In this document: positions 7,721-13,657 of the stretch, piece after piece
Layout of the letters: each line of letters opens with the position of its first letter
How positions within the stretch are numbered: the stretch's first letter is position 1
Assembly (NCBI GenBank): GCA_903970455.1
Contig: CAJCIW010000011.1
Location: 1 to 13,657 of the forward strand
Direction of reading: 5' to 3'
Origin: Verrucomicrobiota bacterium
GTDB lineage: Bacteria > Chlamydiota > Chlamydiia > Chlamydiales > Rhabdochlamydiaceae
DNA length: 13,657 nt
Notes under the pieces: model-generated
The model's input: the letters and a program-made list of their open reading frames with translations, nothing else
Database searches by the model: none
Told to the model about the DNA's origin: nothing
Position numbers and translations under genes: made by a program

Positions 7721-9602
7721 TCTCAAAGAGCAAATGAAGAGACACTTCACCCTGTATGCCTCTTACGTCATCCTCGACCGGGCGATCCCGGATGTCGTCG
7801 ATGGGTTAAAACCGGTTCAAAGGCGTATTTTACAAACACTGTGGCTGCTCAACGATGAAAAGCTGCATAAAGTGGCCAATGTTGTCGGCCAAACGATGCA
7901 ATTCCATCCTCACGGAGATGCAGCGATTTATGAAGCTCTCGTCAACCTGGCCAACAAAGGATATCTGTTAGACAGGCAGGGGAATTTCGGAAATCCGAAT
8001 ACGGGAGACCCGTCAGCGGCTGCCCGCTACATCGAGACGCGTCTTTCCCCGCTTGCCCGCGCAACGATGTTCAATCCTGACATCACCGAGAAAACTCCTT
8101 CCTATGACAGCAGAAACATGGAACCGATTACGCTGCCGGCGAAGATTCCTCTCCTGCTCATGCAAGGAGCCGAAGGGATTGCCGTTGGGATGTCGACACG
8201 CATTCTGCCGCATAATTTCACCGAGCTTCTCGAAGCAGAAATCGCTTACCTCGAAGGTCGCGATTTCAAGATATTCCCCGATTTCCCCTCGGGCGGGATC
8301 ATGGATAAAAGCCAATACGACAAAGGGCGCGGCAAAGTCAAACTGCGTGCGAAAATCGAAATTAAAGATCCCAAAACGCTTGTCATCCGTGAAATCTGCT
8401 ATGGGACGACCACGGAAAGCCTGATCCGCTCGATCGACGAGGCCGCTAAGAAGGGAAAGATCAAAATCGAGGCGATTAACGATTATACGGCAAAAGACGT
8501 CGAGATCGAAATCAAACTGCCTCGTGGCCAATACGCCGAGGAGATGCTGGATGCGCTCTATGGTTTTACCGAATGTGAAGTGTCTCTTGGATCCCAGATT
8601 ATCGTCATCAAAGAAGGATATCCTTGGGAGGCCGATGTTCATGAGGTCCTTGCTTATAATGCCGAAAAGCTCATGGAGTTCTTAAAGCGGGAGCTCGAAA
8701 TTGAACGGGACCGCCTGCTTGAAAAGCTCTTCTACAAGACATTGGAGAGAATCTTTATTGAGAATCGCCTGTATAAGAAGATCGAAACGATCAAAACTCT
8801 CGAAGCGATCCACGAGACGCTGGAATTATCCTTAAAACCTTTCGCGACAAAGTTGCTGCGCACACCCACTTACGAAGATCGGGAAAAACTCCTGCAAATC
8901 CCCATCCGCAGAATTTCTCAGTTCGATATCGACAAGAATCAGGATGAAATTGCTATTCTGCATGAAAACCTGGCGCAAGTGGAAAAAGATCTCAAAAACG
9001 TTAAAAAGTTTACCATCAATTATCTGAAAAAACTCATCCAAAAATTTGGCCAGGAGTTCCCACGCAAGACCCGTATCAAAGCGATTGAAGAGATCGACCG
9101 GCGTGCGATTGAGACCAAACAGATTAAAGTTGGATTTGACCGGCAAACCGGTTTCATCGGCACGAAAATCTCCGCCTCCGTCCAACTCGAATGCACCAAC
9201 TTTGACAAGCTCCTCATTTTCTACAAAGACGGCACTTACTCTGTCATCAACATCCCTGAGAAATTGTTCCTGCAAAACGTCGCGTGGGCCTGCATCGCCG
9301 ATAAAAAAACAGTCATCAGCGTCGTCTACAAAAATAAGGCGACTGGCCATCCTTGGGCCAAACGGTTTATCGTCGACAAGTTCATTCTCGAAAAAGTGTA
9401 TCGGTTCCTCGATGAAAAGAGCGAAATGCTCTATTTCTCGGCAGAAGATGAGCCCTCTATCGTGCTTAGTTTTGTTCCCGGCGCCCGTCAGAAAGTGAAG
9501 AATCTCTCTTATTCCCTAGATGCTGTACCTATCAAAGACCCGCAAGTGCGCGGAATCCGCATCTGTGAACATAAAATCAAGAAAGTCATCGCTGATCAGT
9601 AA
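7707..9602 (+). CDS. parC: Type IIA topoisomerase subunit A (topoisomerase IV ParC / chlamydial GyrA_2)
   Basis: A 631-residue DNA cleavage/religation subunit. The winged-helix region contains HPHGDAAIYEA (67-77) and the catalytic tyrosine Y108 in AAARYIETRL, with R107 beside it. Tower and coiled-coil regions follow (about 300-460). The C-terminal part after about 480 is only some 150 residues, shorter than a complete six-bladed beta-pinwheel of gyrase (about 300), and no GyrA-box (QRRGGKG-like) was seen. This fits topoisomerase IV-type relaxation/decatenation rather than supercoiling. The QRDR has Ala72 where E. coli GyrA has Ser83, and Glu76 at the Asp87 position. Two in-frame starts are possible, 7707 and 7713 (MDDLKEQM); both overlap the parE end, and 7713 would remove two residues. 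The gene ends five bases from the convergent neighbour, with no clear terminator. Confidence 0.92.
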   Translation: MKMDDLKEQMKRHFTLYASYVILDRAIPDVVDGLKPVQRRILQTLWLLNDEKLHKVANVVGQTMQFHPHGDAAIYEALVNLANKGYLLDRQGNFGNPNTGDPSAAARYIETRLSPLARATMFNPDITEKTPSYDSRNMEPITLPAKIPLLLMQGAEGIAVGMSTRILPHNFTELLEAEIAYLEGRDFKIFPDFPSGGIMDKSQYDKGRGKVKLRAKIEIKDPKTLVIREICYGTTTESLIRSIDEAAKKGKIKIEAINDYTAKDVEIEIKLPRGQYAEEMLDALYGFTECEVSLGSQIIVIKEGYPWEADVHEVLAYNAEKLMEFLKRELEIERDRLLEKLFYKTLERIFIENRLYKKIETIKTLEAIHETLELSLKPFATKLLRTPTYEDREKLLQIPIRRISQFDIDKNQDEIAILHENLAQVEKDLKNVKKFTINYLKKLIQKFGQEFPRKTRIKAIEEIDRRAIETKQIKVGFDRQTGFIGTKISASVQLECTNFDKLLIFYKDGTYSVINIPEKLFLQNVAWACIADKKTVISVVYKNKATGHPWAKRFIVDKFILEKVYRFLDEKSEMLYFSAEDEPSIVLSFVPGARQKVKNLSYSLDAVPIKDPQVRGIRICEHKIKKVIADQ

Positions 9603-9607
9603 GGCGT

Positions 9608-10564
9608 TCAAAATTCAATGCTGATTTTTCCTTGAACGAATTTATCAGGAAAATAAGCGTCAAGAATTTGTTTATAAGAGGTGAAGTAAACATCATCCTG
9701 ACCATATTTGGACACATAGAGGTCGTTAGCCAAACACATGAAGTAGTGGACAGTCATATCTTTGCCACTGTAACTACCATTTTTCCCGAAATTGGCTGTT
9801 TCAGCCTTAATTGAATAGACATGACCTACCATAGGCTCATGCTCATTTCTATAGTTTCTAGAAGATTTCGAACCGAAGTCATGTGGAAAACTACCCTCTT
9901 TTCCATGCTTTAAATAGTAAGAAAACCGTTGGCAGTCAAAGTTTACATCTTTATTGGAATAGCTGCCGTTTTTGTCCACTTTATCTTTGTTTATTTCCTT
10001 TCTAAAGACATCAAAATCGGTCGAAAGATAGGTGATCAACCTTTGAGTTGAAGACCTATATTCTGGTAAGGGCTCTTGATTTTCTCCATCGGAAATGATG
10101 ATTTGTTCTATGTTTCCATATTTCTTAATATCCACGGGCCATTTATTCACTTCAATTTGCTCATTATCCTTTGAAATTAAGTTGACGCTGTAGTGTTCGA
10201 ATTCACCTTGTTTGTCTTTCGACTTTATGATTTGCTTGGTGTTAACGACTAAAACAGTTCTGGCAACTCGGGATATCTCCAAAACTTCTTTGGGTGTTTC
10301 AACAATAACGGGTTGGGAACTTATAGGGTCACATTTGTTCAAATTTTCCAACTTCTGATTAATTTCAGCTTCTTGCAATTCAGCTTGTTTTAAGGCTTCT
10401 TGAATTTTTTTCAGATCAGAAAGAAGTTCATTTTTTGTTTTTTTCACTCGGTCTAATTCTTCTAATAAGTCAGCTTTATTGACATTAAGTTGTAATGGGG
10501 ACAACTCCTCATTAGGGGCATGATGTGCTGCTTGATTGAAACCAGATTGAATTGCCGGGATCAT
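9608..10564 (-). CDS. Coiled-coil protein with a possible Cys/His (NlpC/P60- or papain-like) hydrolase domain
   Basis: A 318-residue protein of unrecognised family. Residues about 30-76 are a charged heptad-like coiled coil (Lys/Glu/Leu-rich). The C-terminal part, about 165-305, has the layout of a small Cys/His hydrolase: FDCQRFSYYL with C211 at the start of a helix, GHVYSI (247-252), then HYFMCLANDLYVSKYG with H273 opening a strand, as in NlpC/P60-like folds. This is a pattern match by eye, not a proven homology. KNGSYS-x-KD occurs twice, at 198-206 and 261-269, about the same distance before C211 and before H273. There is no signal peptide or membrane segment. AGGAG four bases before the ATG supports the start. 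The gene is visibly richer in A/T than the topoisomerase genes, which hints at a different origin. An effector or host-directed enzyme is possible but unproven. Confidence 0.6.
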   Translation of the reverse strand: MIPAIQSGFNQAAHHAPNEELSPLQLNVNKADLLEELDRVKKTKNELLSDLKKIQEALKQAELQEAEINQKLENLNKCDPISSQPVIVETPKEVLEISRVARTVLVVNTKQIIKSKDKQGEFEHYSVNLISKDNEQIEVNKWPVDIKKYGNIEQIIISDGENQEPLPEYRSSTQRLITYLSTDFDVFRKEINKDKVDKNGSYSNKDVNFDCQRFSYYLKHGKEGSFPHDFGSKSSRNYRNEHEPMVGHVYSIKAETANFGKNGSYSGKDMTVHYFMCLANDLYVSKYGQDDVYFTSYKQILDAYFPDKFVQGKISIEF

Positions 10565-10598
10565 AAAACTCCTAGGTTTTAAATATAAAATTAATAAT

Positions 10599-10627
10599 AT
10601 TATAACGTAATTTCAGTAATTATGCAA
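10599..10627 (-). promoter_or_regulatory. Promoter of the coiled-coil/hydrolase gene
   Basis: On the minus strand TTGCAT (10622-10627) and a perfect TATAAT (10599-10604), separated by 17 bases and about 35 bases before the ATG. This is one of the two best promoters in the window. Confidence 0.65.
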
Positions 10628-10645
10628 ATTATAAAAATTACGTTA
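10603..10645. promoter_or_regulatory. 11-bp inverted repeat over the promoter, possible operator
   Basis: TAACGTAATTT (10603-10613) is repeated as its exact reverse complement at 10635-10645. The arm centres are 32 bases apart, close to three helical turns. One arm touches the -10 box and the other lies just upstream of the -35, which would suit a dimeric repressor or a looping pair of sites. The local A/T richness raises the chance of coincidence, but the arms contain the less likely ACGT core. Confidence 0.45.
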
Positions 10646-10922
10646 ATTATATTAAATTATTTCCTTGAGGTTTCTGTCTTCCTCTCTGTCTAATCTTCTC
10701 TGGCATTAAATTCACGCTTTTGCTAATTTGATCCGCACTATGATAAACGGATCATTGCCATTTTCACATTCTGTGATTTTCTCACGAGCCGGCATCGGAT
10801 CCGTTTCCTCTTTCTTTTTCGTCTTTATTCTCCTTCTTTTTGTGCCTTAAAGGCACAAAATAAGATCCACAACTCACATCTTTTTATTTTTTTCAAACTT
10901 CAAAAATAACATGGAGAATAAG
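10646..10922 (+). promoter_or_regulatory. Intergenic leader of the carrier gene, with hairpin
   Basis: This stretch holds no recognisable gene. TTTTGTGCCT (10838-10847) pairs with AGGCACAAAA (10851-10860) around a 3-base loop. The palindrome lies about 60 bases before the carrier start and may be an operator, or a terminator for a short upstream transcript. A pyrimidine-rich tract (about 10803-10840) precedes it. No confident -35/-10 pair was seen for the carrier gene. GGAG at 10913-10916 is six bases from the ATG at 10923 and decides that start over the ATG at 10911. Confidence 0.4.
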
Positions 10923-11804
10923 ATGACACAACCTATCAATAATACAAAAGCTAACGAAATGGCTGCTCATGAGCTGCCTAAACCTAAAGGAAAAGGAGCA
11001 TGGTACCAGACCGGAGTTCAAATCGTGTCTGGAGGAATCGCTGGGGCAACGGGAATTCTTTCCGCAACACCATTGATGTATTTTAAAATGCACATGCAGG
11101 AAAAAGCTAGAAATCCGCAGAATCCCCCTAAATTTCAAACAAATCCCGTCAAGTGGTTTGCGGGTGGGGGAGGATTGGCCGCTTGGATGTTTCCTCAGGC
11201 CGCTTTCAATTTTTATGTCACAGAATTGATGCGCGAAAAACTCTCAAATGGGGGAAAAAGGGAACTCACTCCTTGGGAAAAATTGGGATGCAGTTCTGCA
11301 ACAGGGGGTTTGCTCACCGCATTAGTAGCTCCGCAAGAATTGATTTATACCCAGCAAAAGAAGGCGGAAGGAGCCAGGCTGAAAATGATTGAACTGGAAA
11401 AACTCGATCCTAAAAGTGTCCCATCTAAAAGCGGAATGCAGATTACGCAAGAGATCTGGAAAAAATATGGGATCAAAGGTTTTTATCGAGCTGCTCCAGA
11501 AACCGCTGCACGTGAAATGGTTTCCTCTTCTGTTTTGACCTATCTGGCAGCAGAGTATCCCGTTCTTGCGCCAGTGGTTGGAGCTTTGATCAGCCAGCCT
11601 TTGGACAGCCGTAAGACCAATAAGCAGGTCGACTTTGCCTACAAAGCCTCACTTGCGGATTCGTTTAAGTCGAAGGCTTTTGCCGGACTTGCTCCTAGAG
11701 TTGGCATTTACTTGATTTTCATGAATGTCGCTTCTCGCGTTAAAAATCAAACCGAGAAAATGTTGCTCCCTGAAAAAACTCAAGGAAAAACAGAGAAAGC
11801 CTAG
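10923..11804 (+). CDS. Mitochondrial carrier family (SLC25-like) membrane protein
   Basis: A 293-residue protein whose sequence follows the three-repeat plan of mitochondrial carriers, each repeat being two membrane helices joined by a matrix loop. The signature Px[DE]xx[KR] at the end of odd helices appears as P50-LMYF-K55 (acidic residue lost), P137-Q-E139-LIY (basic residue replaced by Y142) and P226-L-D228-SR-K231 (intact). The matching second halves are KWFAGGGGLAAWMFPQAAF, GIKGFYRAAPETAAREM and FAGLAPRVGIYLIF, close to the usual 'GlfrGl.p.l.R' segments. Known members exchange metabolites such as ATP/ADP, carboxylates or cofactors across the inner mitochondrial membrane. The substrate cannot be read here. 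Length and spacing are normal for the family (about 300). The 10923 start has GGAG six bases upstream. The family is eukaryotic; a few bacterial cases are known, such as Legionella LncP, a secreted effector. The protein may be an effector inserted in host mitochondria or a bacterial-membrane transporter. Confidence 0.8.
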   Translation: MTQPINNTKANEMAAHELPKPKGKGAWYQTGVQIVSGGIAGATGILSATPLMYFKMHMQEKARNPQNPPKFQTNPVKWFAGGGGLAAWMFPQAAFNFYVTELMREKLSNGGKRELTPWEKLGCSSATGGLLTALVAPQELIYTQQKKAEGARLKMIELEKLDPKSVPSKSGMQITQEIWKKYGIKGFYRAAPETAAREMVSSSVLTYLAAEYPVLAPVVGALISQPLDSRKTNKQVDFAYKASLADSFKSKAFAGLAPRVGIYLIFMNVASRVKNQTEKMLLPEKTQGKTEKA

Positions 11805-11813
11805 TAAAAAGGT

Positions 11814-11842
11814 AAAACCCACTTCTAAAAGAAGTGGGTTTT
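11814..11842 (+). terminator. Rho-independent terminator of the carrier gene
   Basis: A perfect 12-bp stem (11814-11825 with 11831-11842; AAAACCCACTTC and its complement) with loop TAAAA, ten bases after the stop codon, ending in a run of Ts. Good in the plus direction and partly symmetric, so it may also stop minus-strand transcripts of the adjacent remnant. Confidence 0.85.
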
Positions 11843-12004
11843 ATTGATGTAAGTAAAAATCGGGTTTGGAGAGATCCTCTTACAGGTAAAGCTTCTTAAG
11901 AAATTGCTCCCCTTCAACGATTTGCCGGCTTGCCGAGGACCGGCCAGAAGCACCATTTTTTTGTTTAAGTCACGGAGAATAGCTTGTTTTTGATACCTAT
12001 CCAT
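11825..12004 (-). pseudogene. Remnant of an AAA/DUF4143-type ATPase (N-terminus only)
   Basis: A 59-residue reading frame from ATG 12004 to TAG 11825. It begins MDRYQKQAILRDLNKK and continues VLLAGPRQAGKS (residues 18-29), which contains a Walker A P-loop (GPRQAGKS, 22-29) in the exact setting of the N-terminus of AAA_14/DUF4143 ATPases, usually about 380-450 residues long. After the P-loop the sequence stops looking like the family and runs into the carrier terminator, so almost all of the gene is missing. The call is of a decayed or truncated gene rather than a functional small protein. A promoter-like pair lies just upstream. Confidence 0.6.
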
Positions 12005-12011
12005 ACTGACT

Positions 12012-12039
12012 ATTTTGCACTAGATTGCAGAAAAGTCAA
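12012..12039 (-). promoter_or_regulatory. Promoter-like pair before the ATPase remnant
   Basis: On the minus strand TTGACT (12034-12039, five of six) and CAAAAT (12012-12017, four of six) with 16 bases between. An imperfect inverted repeat (12008-12019 with 12026-12037, 10 of 12 matches) overlaps both boxes. It may be the surviving promoter of the decayed ATPase gene. Confidence 0.35.
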
Positions 12040-12066
12040 CTGCATTTTTCTTTAAGACATTGATAA

Positions 12067-12657
12067 TTAGAGTTTTAGTCTTTTAAGCCATTTTCGGCAT
12101 AATACACCTTCAATCTCACACACGGATGCAACGATCGATTCATCGATGCCGAGGGCGGCGATTTGGGCACCCATTTCCTCTAGGTGTCCTTTTTCTTCGA
12201 GGAGGATCGAACGCACCGAGACGGGAGATTTGTTTTGGGAGAGGAGGGTTTGGTAAACGGGGTAAACTTCAGAAGCGCGTAGTTCGATGGCATAGGTAAC
12301 AAGAAAATAGACGGACCGGGGATCGACAAAGCGGCAAAGTGACGTTTCTAACCGATCGAGGTAGCGTAACGTCGCCACTCCTCCCCATAGGAGATCGGGA
12401 TGATAGGTGGGGAGAGATAGGCCGAGTTTGGTGGAGATTTGTTGCTTGAGGTAAAAGGCATGACGGAATTCTTCGGCGGCGTGTTTGAGCATCTCCCTGG
12501 AGACATTTTGCGGATGTTCACAGCGGGCGATTTTCCGGGCTCCGGAATTTTCCAGGTAAGAAAGCGTATTGAGCCATTTGGCATGGGAAAAAGGGGGGGA
12601 AAGAAAAAGGGGGAGAATTTCTTCAAATTGTTCCCGTAGAGACAGAAAGTGTTTCAT
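12067..12657 (-). CDS. Ferritin-like di-iron protein coupled to bioA
   Basis: A 196-residue helical protein with the residue pattern of a ferritin-like di-iron site: E36 in the first helix, E63-x-x-H66 (AAEEFRH) in the second, E125 or E130 in the third (YAIELRASEVY), and E155-x-x-H158 (LLEEKGHLEE) in the fourth. Two ExxH motifs plus two further glutamates are what non-haem di-iron oxidases, MiaE-like hydroxylases and COQ7-like proteins use to bind iron and activate oxygen. The exact family is not recognised. A longer start at 12723 exists, but the ATG at 12655-12657 overlaps the bioA stop as ATGA, the usual sign of translational coupling, and begins the plausible first helix. No signal peptide is seen, so it is cytoplasmic. 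Coupling to bioA suggests a role in or near biotin synthesis, possibly an oxidative step making the pimeloyl precursor; this is inference. Confidence 0.75.
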   Translation of the reverse strand: MKHFLSLREQFEEILPLFLSPPFSHAKWLNTLSYLENSGARKIARCEHPQNVSREMLKHAAEEFRHAFYLKQQISTKLGLSLPTYHPDLLWGGVATLRYLDRLETSLCRFVDPRSVYFLVTYAIELRASEVYPVYQTLLSQNKSPVSVRSILLEEKGHLEEMGAQIAALGIDESIVASVCEIEGVLCRKWLKRLKL

Positions 12658-13657
12658 GTAAACAACTCCAAAGTAGCTGCGAGATGAGAGTAAATGTGTT
12701 CGAGTTCGGAAAGTGTGATGCAATAGGGCGGCATCACGTGAACGACATTGCCGAAGGGGCGGATGAGAAGTTTTTGCGAGAGAAAATAGCGGGACAGCCG
12801 TTCTTTGATCGGATTGAAATAGCCTGTGGAAACAGGGGATTTGTACTCTAAAATGAGGATCGTTCCCAGGGATTCACAACGCTGCAAGGCAGGATGGGAT
12901 TGAAAGTTGTGGCAGAATTTTCGATGCATGGCGGAAATTGTCGTTCTTTGCTCGGAACATTCAGGTTTCAGAAGTAAATCAAGACTTGCTAGAGCTGCAG
13001 CGCAGGCGAGGGGATTGGCCATATAGGAATGCCCATGCAAAAAGGCTTTTTCGAGAGAGGAAGAAAGAAAGGTCTCGTAGATATCCTGCTTGCAGAGAGT
13101 GGCACCGAGGGGTAAAAAGCCTCCTGTGATCCCTTTGCCCAGGCAGAGGATGTCGGGCCTTTGTTCCAGGGCATCGCAGGCGAAAAGAGGGCCCGTTCTC
13201 CCAAATCCGGTCATCACTTCATCTGCGATTGTTGGGACGTCGTATTTTTTGCAAATTTGCAGAGCGGCATCCAAGGCTTTGGTCGAATAGATTTTCATGC
13301 CGCCCGTGCCCAAGATCAATGGCTCGAAGATAAAGCCGGCAATCGATTCTGTGCGGAGGATGTTTTGTAAGTCGGTTATGAATTTGTCTTCCCGGCCATA
13401 CAGAGGAGGAGCGAGGGTTTTAACGGGAAAAAGGTGATTCCAGAAAGGGCGGTTGAACGGATTTTTTCCCGAAACAGACATGGCGCCGAATGTCTCTCCG
13501 TGATAGGCGTCTTTGAAAGAGAGAAAATGCGTTTTTCGTTGGCCTCGATTATACCACGACTGCAGCACCATTTTGAGGGCTGTTTCTACGGCGGTGGACC
13601 CATTGTCGGAATAAAAGATCTTCTCCATTTCCGTGAGAGATGTCAACGCTTCTGCGA
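12654..13657 (-). CDS. bioA: Adenosylmethionine-8-amino-7-oxononanoate aminotransferase, partial
   Basis: A class III PLP-dependent aminotransferase that converts 7-keto-8-aminopelargonic acid to 7,8-diaminopelargonic acid with S-adenosylmethionine as amino donor, the third step of biotin ring assembly. About 334 C-terminal residues are visible; the first 90 or so lie beyond the right edge. A TTG at 13644-13646 is not the start, because family-like sequence continues through it (AEALTSLTEMEKIFYSDNGS). Landmarks are SDNGSTAVETALKM (PLP phosphate), KDAYHGETFGAMS, the PLP-binding Asp in IADEVMTGFGRTG, the Schiff-base lysine in LGKGITGG, HGHSYMANPLACAAA, and the BioA-typical C-terminal IRPFGNVVHVMPPY. 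The TGA stop overlaps the ATG of the di-iron protein gene by four bases. No frameshift is seen. The specific assignment to BioA rather than another class III transaminase rests mainly on the C-terminal segment. Confidence 0.9.
   Translation of the reverse strand, partial: AEALTSLTEMEKIFYSDNGSTAVETALKMVLQSWYNRGQRKTHFLSFKDAYHGETFGAMSVSGKNPFNRPFWNHLFPVKTLAPPLYGREDKFITDLQNILRTESIAGFIFEPLILGTGGMKIYSTKALDAALQICKKYDVPTIADEVMTGFGRTGPLFACDALEQRPDILCLGKGITGGFLPLGATLCKQDIYETFLSSSLEKAFLHGHSYMANPLACAAALASLDLLLKPECSEQRTTISAMHRKFCHNFQSHPALQRCESLGTILILEYKSPVSTGYFNPIKERLSRYFLSQKLLIRPFGNVVHVMPPYCITLSELEHIYSHLAATLELFT

Noticed and set aside
8013..8642. 209-codon frame on the minus strand inside parC.
   Set aside because: It lies wholly within a clearly homologous topoisomerase gene on the other strand and has no recognisable motif or ribosome binding site; antisense shadow.
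8832..9350. 172-codon minus-strand frame inside the 3' part of parC.
   Set aside because: Antisense shadow with biased acidic/phenylalanine composition and no independent support.
10911..10922. Upstream ATG of the carrier gene, four residues longer.
   Set aside because: GGAG of the ribosome binding site is inside this extension, six bases before the ATG at 10923, which fits the second start.
12658..12723. Upstream start of the di-iron protein, 22 residues longer.
   Set aside because: The extra residues overlap bioA coding sequence and do not look like family sequence; the ATGA overlap favours the start at 12657.

Overview
The window looks like a chromosomal segment of an amoeba-associated (environmental) member of the Chlamydiae, such as a Parachlamydia-, Waddlia-, Criblamydia- or Simkania-like bacterium. 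This is inference. It rests on three things: a second type IIA topoisomerase pair of the chlamydial gyrB_2/gyrA_2 (parE/parC) type with short subunits, biotin synthesis genes, and eukaryote-like proteins (an F-box protein and a mitochondrial-carrier-family protein). No rRNA, tRNA, CRISPR array or intact insertion sequence was seen. The exact genus cannot be named from the sequence.

Layout. Positions 100-5430 are read on the minus strand: a nucleoside phosphorylase (100-870), an F-box protein (1039-2052), a small four-helix membrane protein (2224-2652) and a large GH63-type glucosidase (2800-5430). A nested inverted repeat of about 112 bp lies at the glucosidase stop codon. The 481-base gap 5431-5911 holds a probable structured small RNA (about 5555-5669) with its own sigma70-type promoter and a U-run. 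The topoisomerase subunits (5912-7720 and 7707-9602) overlap and are read on the plus strand. They converge on a minus-strand gene (9608-10564) for a coiled-coil protein whose C-terminal half resembles a Cys/His (NlpC/P60- or papain-like) hydrolase. Divergent from it is a plus-strand gene (10923-11804) with the three-repeat pattern of SLC25 mitochondrial carriers. After its terminator comes a 59-codon remnant of an AAA/DUF4143-type ATPase. The right end (12067-13657) is a minus-strand operon in which bioA, cut by the window edge, overlaps by ATGA a ferritin-like di-iron protein.

How the genes work together. The topoisomerase pair and bioA with its partner are housekeeping metabolism. The F-box protein, the Cys/His protein and the carrier look like host-directed accessory genes. 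They could act on host ubiquitination, on a host substrate and on metabolite exchange respectively; none of these roles is proven by sequence. The most notable items are the bacterial mitochondrial-carrier homologue, the di-iron protein translationally coupled to bioA, the orphan structured RNA, and the nested inverted repeat.
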